Below are positions 1 through 8,663 of a DNA stretch of 64,000 nucleotides, in pieces. The DNA comes from Rhodococcus erythropolis NBRC 15567 (GTDB taxonomy: Bacteria > Actinomycetota > Actinomycetes > Mycobacteriales > Mycobacteriaceae). The first letter of the stretch is position 1, and each line of letters opens with the position of its first letter. The DNA is taken from NCBI RefSeq assembly GCF_001552595.1, contig NZ_BCRM01000003.1:241790-305789 (forward strand), read 5' to 3'. Below the pieces are notes generated by a model. The model was not told the origin of the DNA, made no database searches, and was given only the letters and a program-made list of their open reading frames with translations. A program made the position numbers and the translations under genes.

Positions 1-650
1 TTGATGATTGCCTGCTCGACGACACCGCTGGACGTCGCAACCGCGTCGAACTGCCCCTGAGCGAGACCCGTGACCAGAGCGTTGGAATCCTGGATGCCGA
101 TCAGCTTGACATCGTTGTCGGGGTTCAATCCGTACCGACCCAACTCGTTTCGTAGGAGAGTTTGATAGGTGGAACCGGACGGATTGGTTCCGATCGTCAG
201 GCCGCGGAGGGCTTCCATGCGCTTCTCGATCGGCGCGTCGGGAGTGATACCCAACCTATCGATTACGTCCTGTCGAATCACCAGCACCTGCAGGTTGTTC
301 GCAGTCGAACCGAGGATGGTCAGCGGAGCACCTTCGCGCATCGCGGCCAGAATCGACGGCGGGCCAGCCAGAGCGAGGTCTGCGTCGCGGGAAAGGACTG
401 CCTCGATGCTCAACGTGCTGGAAGCGCCGGCCATGTCGAACTGAACATCGAGGCCGTGAGCTGCGTCGATGTCCTGTGCGTCCATCGCGAGCGCACCGGC
501 GATCGTAATAGTCGGGATAGACGTGTTCACGCGCAGTGACGTGACACCGTCAACCGTGGCCGGTTTGTCGTTACCCCCGCAGGCTGCCAGCGCCAGAATC
601 GAGGTCACGGCAATAGCGGCCGCGCGGCGGCTCTGCTTGGTGGGTCTCAT
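1..650 (-). CDS. ABC transporter substrate-binding lipoprotein (NMT1/SsuA-like), C-terminus cut by window edge
   Basis: The reading frame runs from ATG at 650 off the start of the window, giving about 216 residues. A basic N-terminus and short hydrophobic stretch end in a lipobox (LALAAC, Cys near residue 24), so the product should be anchored on the outer face of the membrane. The rest resembles NMT1/THI5/SsuA-type binding proteins for sulfonates, nitrate, taurine or other small ligands: an early beta strand (LRVNTSIP), a segment reading ADLALAGPPSIL, and a GLTIGTNPSGSTYQTLL segment typical of the domain hinge. The ligand cannot be told from the sequence. The ATPase and permease partners are not on this side of the gene and would lie beyond base 1. 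An inverted repeat at 717-732 lies upstream and may be its operator. Confidence 0.8.
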   Translation of the reverse strand, partial: MRPTKQSRRAAAIAVTSILALAACGGNDKPATVDGVTSLRVNTSIPTITIAGALAMDAQDIDAAHGLDVQFDMAGASSTLSIEAVLSRDADLALAGPPSILAAMREGAPLTILGSTANNLQVLVIRQDVIDRLGITPDAPIEKRMEALRGLTIGTNPSGSTYQTLLRNELGRYGLNPDNDVKLIGIQDSNALVTGLAQGQFDAVATSSGVVEQAII

Positions 651-716
651 AGGTACTCTGCTTCTCCTCGATGAGCCAGTTCGGGAAATCGCATCCCCAA
701 AATGTTCGTATTTACG

Positions 717-732
717 ATCACATGGTTGTGAT
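717..732. promoter_or_regulatory. Candidate operator: 6-bp inverted repeat with 4-bp spacer
   Basis: ATCACA-TGGT-TGTGAT is a perfect inverted repeat 67 bases upstream of the binding-protein start. A further arm, CATGTGATCG at 753-762, is the exact reverse complement of CGATCACATG at 715-724. The spacing suits a dimeric GntR- or CRP-type regulator; this assignment is inference. Confidence 0.45.
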
Positions 733-762
733 TACGGACATAGGAAAACTAGCATGTGATCG

Positions 763-1284
763 TCACCACGTCCAGAGTGAGCTTTGGGTCCGATTGGGCT
801 AACCATTGACTCGACTTGCCGCAGCCGACGCACACACTCGAAGCAGGGAGAACGAGCGAATTGATGCAGTTCAGTCCGTAAGACGTAAGATGTGTACGCA
901 CTCATCAGGTGAGAAACACGACCGCGTTGCCGATGTTTGCGGGCACCCCGACGCGCTCGGCCGCATGCTGACCCCACGGGCGCTGAAATAGGTCGCAGGC
1001 CAAGTAACCCGCCAACTACGTCACGGGAGGTCAATGCCGAGATGTCGCGTAAAAGTCTCCGTGGTGACGAACCCTGAAGGTCAGTGTTTTCCGATTGTGG
1101 TCGGTAGCCGATCTCACGCCCATCGTGATGGACACGAGCACCACGAATAGGCGGTCAGGAAGAGAACTTTACAGCCCTTCCGGTGACCTGTTTCCGGGCC
1201 GGCGAATCGCAGATGAGATGGCGAGAACGATCAGGACCACCACCGCTTACTGCGACTTCACAGGAATATCCCTGTTGCGCATTC
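763..1284. other. Intergenic stretch, no gene recognised
   Basis: Several short frames exist on both strands, but none has a recognisable domain, a good ribosome binding site or a consistent codon bias. Apart from the inverted repeats just before it, nothing could be assigned here. Confidence 0.5.
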
Positions 1285-1419
1285 TCAAAGCGGTCGCGAT
1301 TCCAAATATGTTGCAACACTGATTATCACAATGACAATTGCGAATATGACTACGTCTTTTCGAGTGATCCGAGGATCGAATTCGTCATCATTTCCGTCTA
1401 GGTCCGTGCGAGGGCCCAT
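1285..1419 (-). CDS. Possible 44-residue single-pass membrane protein
   Basis: An ATG at 1419 lies inside the end of the DUF998-like gene, with a 22-base overlap in another frame. It opens a 44-codon frame with an acidic, hydrophilic N-terminal half and one hydrophobic segment (DVVIFAIVIVIISVATYL, about residues 23-40) followed by a short polar tail. Overlap with the upstream stop is compatible with translational coupling. There is no recognised family and chance cannot be excluded for so short a frame. The clear membrane segment is the main support. Confidence 0.35.
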   Translation of the reverse strand: MGPRTDLDGNDDEFDPRITRKDVVIFAIVIVIISVATYLESRPL

Positions 1420-2066
1420 TTGCCGATCACCACCAGAGTTGCCGCTTCCGCTGCGGCGATCAGTCGTTCCGTGTAACCGAACGTGACGACGTCCCACCAG
1501 TCGACTCCAGTTGCCGCGTCAACACCCAGGGCATAGACGAGTGGTACAAAGGCCAGAATCGATATCACTCCGGCGATCAGCGTTCTCCGGGCACAGCGTG
1601 CATGATTTCGATCCCGAAGCCATGGCCGCGCAAGCAATATCGCTGCGACCGGAAGGCTGAGAAATGCCAGAGCGCTGGCCGCCCAGTGGATGATGCCACT
1701 GATGCTCACCGGCTGGGACCAGTCTTGCTTGGGAAATGCTGCAATGCAGATCAGCCCGATGATCCACATTGCCATGGCGGCAGCAACGCCCGATTTCCAG
1801 ACGGTGAGTTGTCGGCCGATGAGGGCGATCAGAAATCCGGCTGATCCGGCCGCCAGAAGGACTACCGCAGCGGTGAAGATCCAGCGACCGCCACCGAGAC
1901 CGTGTGCGCTGATAGTTGGTTCGAGCCTGCTGCCGGTTGTCACGATCGCGTGGACATCGAGTGACAGGAACAGCACAATGGACACGATGACGATGCCGAA
2001 TCCTCCTTCGGCAATTCGCCTCGCTGGCCTCGATGTGGCCAGTTCTCGTTCTGCTGAATCTGTCAC
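1398..2066 (-). CDS. DUF998-like multi-pass membrane protein
   Basis: 222 residues with about six hydrophobic segments, the first near residues 22-42, then pairs near 65-85, 93-112, 130-147, 160-180 and 200-218. The layout and the pattern of a long first loop followed by paired helices fit the DUF998 family of bacterial inner-membrane proteins, whose biochemical role is unknown. It precedes the possible 44-residue membrane ORF on the same strand. No catalytic residues can be pointed out and no neighbour suggests a pathway. The family call is by overall resemblance and is moderate. Confidence 0.65.
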   Translation of the reverse strand: MTDSAERELATSRPARRIAEGGFGIVIVSIVLFLSLDVHAIVTTGSRLEPTISAHGLGGGRWIFTAAVVLLAAGSAGFLIALIGRQLTVWKSGVAAAMAMWIIGLICIAAFPKQDWSQPVSISGIIHWAASALAFLSLPVAAILLARPWLRDRNHARCARRTLIAGVISILAFVPLVYALGVDAATGVDWWDVVTFGYTERLIAAAEAATLVVIGKWALART

Positions 2067-2161
2067 AGGTCGATCTGCCTTCGTGGGAACAGCAATGCTG
2101 TTGTGTCGGTGATCATTTGCCGAACATGCTCTGCGCCAGCGAGGCCAGCACTGTGACTGAA

Positions 2162-3430
<1,269 letters not shown>

Positions 3431-3450
3431 TCAGCTGCGCAGTTAATAAG

Positions 3451-3564
3451 GCCGATACTCGGCACCTCGACGCGCCTCGCAGCGTGGACAGGCCTTTCTT
3501 CCGCACCGAAGACATCCACGGCATGGCAGACGTCATCGCCGGCATCTACTCGAGAGCACTCTAG
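3451..3564 (+). pseudogene. Possible C-terminal gene remnant
   Basis: The frame reads DTRHLDAPRSVDRPFFRTED then IHGMADVIAGIYSRAL and stops at TAG. Codon third positions are G/C-rich like real genes here, yet no start or upstream domain exists: the sequence before it belongs to the promoter region of the minus-strand reductase. It looks like the tail of a gene lost by deletion. The parent family is not recognised. Confidence 0.2.
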
Positions 3565-3567
3565 GTA

Positions 3568-4356
3568 CTACGCCGGTCCGGACAGTTGGAAACGTCCACG
3601 AATGGCGTCGAGGTCACTGAGCACGCGTGGAGACTCGACGGCCAGTGGCAAGTTGTCGCGATCAAGTGGCCCGTCGAGAGTTGTTTCCGAATCCGGTTGA
3701 AGTGCGGCAAAAAGCGGAGTGAGGTCGCTCTGAGCCTCTCCCTGCTCAGCGACGAGTTCGAACGTCTTGTGGTCGGCCGTGTCCGCGTTCAGAGCGGCGA
3801 TGAGGACTTCTGCGATCTGCTGGCGGGAGATCACGCCGTCAGAGGGATCACTTGCCCACCGTCGGTCACCCTGCAGCATGCCGACGTGATGTTCGTCTGG
3901 TTTGTTGTAGTCGAACCACCCCGGCCGCACGATCGTGTACGGCAAGCCACTTGCCCGTACCAGGCGTTCACCGCGGCGCTTCCAATCGTGGCCGGGCGTG
4001 GGTTTGGTGACGCCGATCGTCGTCATCAGGGCAATCCGGGCCGGATGCTTCAAAGCGTCGAGCACGTTGCGGACAGCTCCGTAGTTGATCTGCTCAGCTT
4101 CACCGGCGCCGCCGTAGGTGCCATGTGTGAAGACGATCCCGTTGACTCCGTCGGAGACTTCCCCGAGCGTGTCGGGTCGAGTGAAATCGCCGACAGCGAT
4201 TCGGGTGCCTTCTGGGAACAGGGAGGACTGGGCCGGGTCGCGAACGAGCGCCGTCGTGTCCAATCCGACGCGCATGGCTTCGGCCACGACAAGCTGGCCG
4301 ATACTGCCTGATGCTCCGACAATGAGTACCGAGTCCACCGAAAATCGTTGATCCAT
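3568..4356 (-). CDS. NmrA-like / atypical SDR NAD(P)-binding protein
   Basis: 262 residues from ATG at 4356. A Rossmann fold is evident at the N-terminus (VLIVGASGSIGQLVVAEA, GxxGxxG), followed by TALVRDP, where the Arg could contact NADP phosphate. GDFTRPDTL and MTTIGVTKP segments are typical of atypical short-chain dehydrogenases of the NmrA/NAD(P)H-binding group. The family includes redox sensors, epimerase-like enzymes and quinone oxidoreductases, and the substrate cannot be read. An ATG further upstream would add 22 residues without homology. It stands alone between a reductase gene and the ApbE pair. Confidence 0.8.
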   Translation of the reverse strand: MDQRFSVDSVLIVGASGSIGQLVVAEAMRVGLDTTALVRDPAQSSLFPEGTRIAVGDFTRPDTLGEVSDGVNGIVFTHGTYGGAGEAEQINYGAVRNVLDALKHPARIALMTTIGVTKPTPGHDWKRRGERLVRASGLPYTIVRPGWFDYNKPDEHHVGMLQGDRRWASDPSDGVISRQQIAEVLIAALNADTADHKTFELVAEQGEAQSDLTPLFAALQPDSETTLDGPLDRDNLPLAVESPRVLSDLDAIRGRFQLSGPA

Positions 4357-4428
4357 ATTTTCGACGCTACGGCTGAGAGGGCCGAAGTGGGAGGAACCGT
4401 TGATACACCGATACGCAGTCACCCCTTC

Positions 4429-4878
4429 CTACTCGGGCACGCGCGCCTGTTCACGAATCTTCGCGATGGCGTCGTTGAAACCATCGGCGCAACCGCTGGC
4501 GCCGGCCAGAACGCCGACCTCCGCCTCATCGAGGCTCTTACCGATCACCGCTTCCGGTACAGCGGCAGCGAACCGCTCCTGGTAGCCGCGAGAAGTGTCG
4601 TTGTTCTCCGGCATCGGTTCGACGGCGACATCGCTGATCGTGTCGTCACTGAGCGTGACCGTGATGGTCATGTACGACGGCGCGCCACCGTAAATACCCC
4701 TCTCGGTAAAAGTGCCGTCTTCGTATTCGTTACTGCGCGAGTCCGTTTCGGCGATGCGAGAGCCCGTACCGTTCGACGGCGTGGTGGTGCCGGGATTGCT
4801 GCACCCGACAACATGCAACAACACGGTCAGCGATGCGGCCGCGACAAAGGTCGCGCGAACAAAGTTGTGAGACTTCAT
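4429..4878 (-). CDS. FMN-binding-domain lipoprotein, probable ApbE substrate
   Basis: 149 residues from ATG at 4878, with a GAAAGGGGAA ribosome binding site. The signal peptide ends in a lipobox-like VVGC (Cys near 26). A low-complexity linker follows, then an FMN-binding domain: a beta strand DGTFTERGIYGG, DDTISDVAVEPMPEN, a helix SRGYQERFAAAVPEAVIG, and LAGASGCADGFNDAIAKI. In this family the last motif (GA[S/T]) carries the Ser or Thr that is esterified to FMN by ApbE. The apbE-like gene lies directly upstream on the same strand, 50 bases away, which supports that role. The protein probably carries covalent FMN outside the membrane as an electron carrier. No Nqr/Rnf or fumarate-reductase partner is present nearby, so its electron donor and acceptor are unknown. 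Confidence 0.8.
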   Translation of the reverse strand: MKSHNFVRATFVAAASLTVLLHVVGCSNPGTTTPSNGTGSRIAETDSRSNEYEDGTFTERGIYGGAPSYMTITVTLSDDTISDVAVEPMPENNDTSRGYQERFAAAVPEAVIGKSLDEAEVGVLAGASGCADGFNDAIAKIREQARVPE

Positions 4879-4928
4879 AGTTCCCCTTTCTGATGACTGT
4901 GAGCTGAGTTTCGGTACACGCCGGTATG

Positions 4929-5819
4929 TCAGAGGAAGAGCTCTCCGGCGAAGTCGTTCGACCATTGCACTCTGCCGTCGGCAAGCATGCGCACCCAGCT
5001 GAACTCGAAGGAACGCAAGGACTCTGGGGCACTGACAAACAATGCGGTCGCCAGCCCGTCGGCGGTCGCAGCGTCAGCGGCCATCACCCAGGTTGCGATA
5101 ACGTCGGTAACAGGTTGCCGAGTCCGTCCGTCGAGGACGTGGTGCAGCCCCTTCCCCCAGGCACGCCGGGTGGTGGCCGAGGCACACAGTGCTGCGTTCC
5201 GAAGGGGAACGGTGCCAATGACTCTCCCTGGCAAAGAAGGATGTGCCAGGCCGACGGTGAGCGGTTCCGGTCCGCAGTGTCGCAGATCGCCACTCCCGTC
5301 GACGAGGAATGCTCCGATACCGACATCCAGCAGCGTCTGGGCGATGAGATCGACCAAGTGTCCCTTGCCCGCCGCACCGACGTCGATCACCACCGGACGA
5401 ACGGTGGTAATCGTGGACTCAGTCCGGTCGATATCCGAAAGCCAATACTCCCTGCGCTGGCGTCGAGCGATCCCGACCTCGTCAGGCGCCAGTGTGTAAT
5501 CGGCGTCATAACCGAGCAGTTCGAGATCGCGTCCGACGAGCGGATCCACCGCGCCGCCCGTCGCGGCAACCAGCCGGTCGTACAGTTCGAATAGCGCTAC
5601 GTCACACTCAGGGAACTCGTACTGTCCGCCGTTTTCGGCGTGCGCAATCCGGGTGATAAGCGAGTCCGCGCGGAATCGGGACCAGACGTGGTCGAAGTCT
5701 TCGGTGAGCGCGCCGATCCTTTGTCGCAACCCATCCAGCACCGGGTTCTCGGTTGTGATCGCCCAGTCGGTGCCGATTGCTTTGAACCGAAACACCGATC
5801 GAGCGTCCGCCCTTTTCAC
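4929..5819 (-). CDS. apbE: FAD:protein FMN transferase (ApbE family)
   Basis: 296 residues. The enzyme transfers FMN from FAD onto Ser or Thr of target proteins, using Mg. Family marks are present: an early FKAIGTDWAITT strand, DHVWSRFRADSLITRIAHAE (the SRF-DS-L-N-like motif near 45), ATGGAVDPLVG, VIDVGAAGKGHLVD (FAD and metal site; GAIAKG-like), SGDLRHCG, and TRQPVTDVIATWVMAADAATADGLATALFV near the C-terminus with the metal-binding D/T residues. No signal peptide is obvious, so it may act in the cytoplasm before export of its target or use another start. It sits upstream of the FMN-binding lipoprotein and is likely co-transcribed with it. Confidence 0.88.
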   Translation of the reverse strand: MKRADARSVFRFKAIGTDWAITTENPVLDGLRQRIGALTEDFDHVWSRFRADSLITRIAHAENGGQYEFPECDVALFELYDRLVAATGGAVDPLVGRDLELLGYDADYTLAPDEVGIARRQRREYWLSDIDRTESTITTVRPVVIDVGAAGKGHLVDLIAQTLLDVGIGAFLVDGSGDLRHCGPEPLTVGLAHPSLPGRVIGTVPLRNAALCASATTRRAWGKGLHHVLDGRTRQPVTDVIATWVMAADAATADGLATALFVSAPESLRSFEFSWVRMLADGRVQWSNDFAGELFL

Positions 5820-5858
5820 TTCTGGCCCCGAGACCTGGGGTCCATCCGTCTCGTCCGT

Positions 5859-6740
5859 TCAGGCCTCAGGGATGTCCCGGTGGAACGCCTCGAGGGTCAC
5901 CGAAACCGGGTCGGGACCGCCGCGCACGCCAGTGTTGAGCGCGTCGATTGCACCGAGTTGGGCGGTGCTGAGTTCGAAGTCGAACACATCGAAGTTCGAC
6001 GCGATCCGCTCCGGGTTGACGGACTTGGGGATGGCCGACCGCCCCTCCTGCACATGCCAGCGCAACATGACCTGCGCGGGAGTCTTGCCATGAACGTCTG
6101 CAATCTCGCCGATCACCGGATCATTGAACGTCGACCTGTCGCTGTCGCCTCGGTAGCTGGTGATCCCTCCCATCGGTGACCAAGCTTGGGTAAGCACGCC
6201 GTGCTCCGCATTCGCCTTCTGCACCTCTGGCTGAGTGAAGTAGGGATGCACCTCGACTTGATTCACCGCAGGCACCACATCGGTCTGTTCGAGAAGCACT
6301 GCGAGGTCGCCTGGCATGAAATTACTGACACCGATCGCGCGAACCCTTCCATCCGTCAGCAGCGTCTCGAGCGCCTTGTAGGCGCCGACCGTCCTCCCGA
6401 AATCGGTGGTGAGGGGCTGATGCAGCAAGAGCAGGTCGATTTGTTCGACACCAAGCTTGCCCGCGCTCTTGTCGAACGCATGCAGAGCCTCGTCATAGCC
6501 GTAGTCACTGATCCAGAGCTTCGTCTCGATGAACACTTCCGACCGATCCAACCCACTGCGACGGATTCCTTCACCCACCTCTCGTTCGTTGAAGTAGGAA
6601 GCCGCGGTGTCGATCAGTCGGTAACCGACGCGCAGCGCCGCGGCTACGGACGACGATGTGGTCTCCGGCGGGGTCTGGAAGACTCCGAAACCCAGAGCGG
6701 GCATTTCGATTCCGTTGTTCAAAGTGAGATTCATGCTCAT
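5859..6740 (-). CDS. Aldo/keto reductase (2,5-diketo-gluconate-reductase-like)
   Basis: 293 residues, cytosolic. The AKR5-type pattern is clear: LNNGIEMPALGFGVFQ, RLIDTAASYFNEREVGEG with catalytic Asp and Tyr, FIETKLWISDYG with Lys, LLLHQPL with His, IGVSNFMPGDL, QVEVHPYFTQPE and IPKSVNPERIASN as the NADPH clamp. It reduces carbonyl substrates with NADPH; the natural substrate is not known. The gene overlaps the stop of the XRE regulator gene by 4 bases (6737-6740), so the two are translationally coupled and the regulator probably controls the reductase. Confidence 0.9.
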   Translation of the reverse strand: MSMNLTLNNGIEMPALGFGVFQTPPETTSSSVAAALRVGYRLIDTAASYFNEREVGEGIRRSGLDRSEVFIETKLWISDYGYDEALHAFDKSAGKLGVEQIDLLLLHQPLTTDFGRTVGAYKALETLLTDGRVRAIGVSNFMPGDLAVLLEQTDVVPAVNQVEVHPYFTQPEVQKANAEHGVLTQAWSPMGGITSYRGDSDRSTFNDPVIGEIADVHGKTPAQVMLRWHVQEGRSAIPKSVNPERIASNFDVFDFELSTAQLGAIDALNTGVRGGPDPVSVTLEAFHRDIPEA

Positions 6741-7606
6741 TTCCTTACGTCTGTTTTCGGTGGTGTCGTGGCAGCGAGACTGCCGAGGAGCTTGAGACGG
6801 TCTTCGGAGGCGCTGCCAGGTTCAGCGGTGTAGGCGAACATGAACCACTCCGGATTCGCCGGAAGGCCCATCGCTTCGTAGGACAATTCGAGATCGCCGA
6901 CCGCAGGATGGTGGATACGTTTGATCCCCGCCCGATGGTGGCGAACATTGTGAGCTGCCCACCTGCGCCGGAAAGTCTCACTGCGCGTGACGAGTTCGCC
7001 AATCAGATCGGTCAACCGCCGATCGAGCGGATTCTGCCCGGCGTAGATGCGGAGCGTCGCGACGATGTCGTCGGCATTGCGCTCCCAGTCGGGGAAGAAG
7101 GTTTGCGCCGCAGGATCGAGAAAGGTGAATCGGGCGGAGTTTCCCTGGTTGGCCGGGTCATCGAAGAGGGGCGCGTACAGCGCCCGCCCAAGTGAGTTTG
7201 CGGCAACGAAGTCCATGCGCTGATCCCGCACCCACATCGGCGCGCCCGTCACCGAATCCAGGAAACGCTGCAAGGTGGGTTTTACGGTCTGCTCTCCGGG
7301 CCGGGTGCGTCGGCGCGGCGGTGGGGGTCCAGCGGCACGAGCAAGGTCAGCCAGATGGTCGATCTCGGCGTCGTCGAGCTGAAGGGCTTTGGCGATGCTG
7401 TCGAGAACTTCCGAAGAAACACCGGCCAGGTCGCCGCGCTCCATCCGGGCGTAGTACTCCACGCTTACACCAGCAAGAAAAGCGACTTCTTCTCGGCGCA
7501 GTCCGGACACCCGGCGACGACCGCCTCCGATAATCCCCGCCTGTTCCGGCTTGATCCGGTCCCTGCGAGTGCGCAGGAACTCAGATACTTGTGCACGATG
7601 GTCCAT
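6737..7606 (-). CDS. XRE-family regulator with MmyB-like ligand domain
   Basis: 289 residues. An N-terminal helix-turn-helix (about residues 10-70) contains RRREVSGLRREEVAFLAG-like sequence and VSVEYYARMERGD as recognition region. The C-terminal MmyB-like/PAS-related domain (about 105-270) includes PMWVRDQRMDFVAANSLGRA, FTFLDPAAQTFFPDW and SETFRRRWAAHNVR, all typical. Members of this family in actinomycetes often adjoin a single oxidoreductase gene, as here. The 4-base overlap with the aldo/keto reductase suggests a two-gene operon, probably autoregulated; the ligand is unknown. Confidence 0.9.
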   Translation of the reverse strand: MDHRAQVSEFLRTRRDRIKPEQAGIIGGGRRRVSGLRREEVAFLAGVSVEYYARMERGDLAGVSSEVLDSIAKALQLDDAEIDHLADLARAAGPPPPRRRTRPGEQTVKPTLQRFLDSVTGAPMWVRDQRMDFVAANSLGRALYAPLFDDPANQGNSARFTFLDPAAQTFFPDWERNADDIVATLRIYAGQNPLDRRLTDLIGELVTRSETFRRRWAAHNVRHHRAGIKRIHHPAVGDLELSYEAMGLPANPEWFMFAYTAEPGSASEDRLKLLGSLAATTPPKTDVRK

Positions 7607-7750
7607 ACCGTCGACGGTAGAGGCAGTGTTCCCGTTGTGGGAGGAACTGCCAATACACGGATGAATTTGAGCTTCCTTGCAGCTTCACAGTGCGATGAAC
7701 GGGCCCGACATGGTTTCTTCTTCCGGTGGTCTGACGATCTGACCGCCACG

Positions 7751-8197
7751 TCAGCCGAAGATCGACCTCAGATTCGCATTGATCAATGTATTGAGCCGCT
7801 TTCGCATCCTGACAACCTCTGCCTCGGACGGTATGGGATCTTCGAGGAAGAGCGTCCAACGCAGCATCATGCTGTTTCCGACCGCCTCGATGTCGAATCG
7901 GATGACGGCGTCGGGGCGGTCCGGCCAGATCGACGACCAGATCACCAGCCCCGGTTCTTCCGCCCTGACGATCTCCGGTGCGATCTCGCTCTCGAGCAGT
8001 TCCAGCCAGTGCCGGGCGGGCTGGCGATACGGATCGATCAATGCCTCGAACATGAAGTGCGCAGGCGGCGGCTGGCTCCGGCGCCTCGTCGCGACTGCTG
8101 CATGGCACGAGCGTAACCGCCTCTCAAGGGCATACCTCTGCCTTCGCAGTGCTGGATCCACGAAAACTGGGATAAACCGGGCATCGACGGAGGACAC
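7751..8197 (-). CDS. SRPBCC-like (START/Bet v1-type) protein
   Basis: 148 residues from a GTG. The conserved body begins around PPPAHFMFEALIDPYRQPAR and continues with VWSSIWPDRPDAVIRFDIE, MLRWTLFLEDP and MRKRLNTLINANLRSIFG, a pattern seen in small actinobacterial SRPBCC-fold proteins. The first 45 residues are basic and not clearly conserved, so the start is uncertain; an ATG at the MFEAL position would be too short for the fold. Such proteins bind hydrophobic ligands; no specific ligand or enzyme activity can be given. No operon partner is evident. Confidence 0.6.
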   Translation of the reverse strand: MSSVDARFIPVFVDPALRRQRYALERRLRSCHAAVATRRRSQPPPAHFMFEALIDPYRQPARHWLELLESEIAPEIVRAEEPGLVIWSSIWPDRPDAVIRFDIEAVGNSMMLRWTLFLEDPIPSEAEVVRMRKRLNTLINANLRSIFG

Positions 8198-8228
8198 TCA
8201 GGAGCACATCCGTCTGGGAGGGCCGCTC

Positions 8229-8663
8229 ATGCGTAAACGCCATCAGGTTCTGCTTGCAGTGTCCGCAGCGATCGGGCTGTCTCTGACGCCGATCAATGCG
8301 TCGGCGACACCGAGCACGGGAGTACACGGTGAAATCCTCGGGCAGGTGACTTTCGACGGCAAGGACTACATCCTGCGCCAGATCACCATCGACCCCGGCG
8401 GTTCCACCGGTTGGCACTTCCACGACGGGACGCTCTACGCACTGATCGCGCAGGGCACGTTGAGCCACTACCGATCCGATTGCTCCGTCGACGGGATCTA
8501 CAGCGCCGGAAATACTTTGATCGAACCGAGCGGTTCAGATCATGTGCACATCGGAAACAACTCGCAGACAACACCATTGGTACTCGAGGTCGTCTACGTC
8601 AATCCGGCGGGCAGCCCCCTCTCCGAAGATGCTGCGCCGCCCAACTGCCAGCTACCCGGCTGA
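8229..8663 (+). CDS. Secreted cupin-domain protein
   Basis: 144 residues from ATG at 8229 with GGGAGG upstream. A Sec signal peptide (MRKRHQVLLAVSAAIGLSL, cleavage near SASA/TPS at about 27) precedes a single small cupin barrel. The metal-site motif reads GSTGWHFHDGTLYALI (two His and a polar residue instead of the usual Glu), and the second motif contains GSDHVHIGN. One Cys pair (residues near 84 and 141) may form a disulfide outside the cell. The 3' end overlaps the tail of the convergent P450 gene by 12 bases. The function is unknown; some homologues are annotated only as cupin proteins. Confidence 0.8.
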   Translation: MRKRHQVLLAVSAAIGLSLTPINASATPSTGVHGEILGQVTFDGKDYILRQITIDPGGSTGWHFHDGTLYALIAQGTLSHYRSDCSVDGIYSAGNTLIEPSGSDHVHIGNNSQTTPLVLEVVYVNPAGSPLSEDAAPPNCQLPG

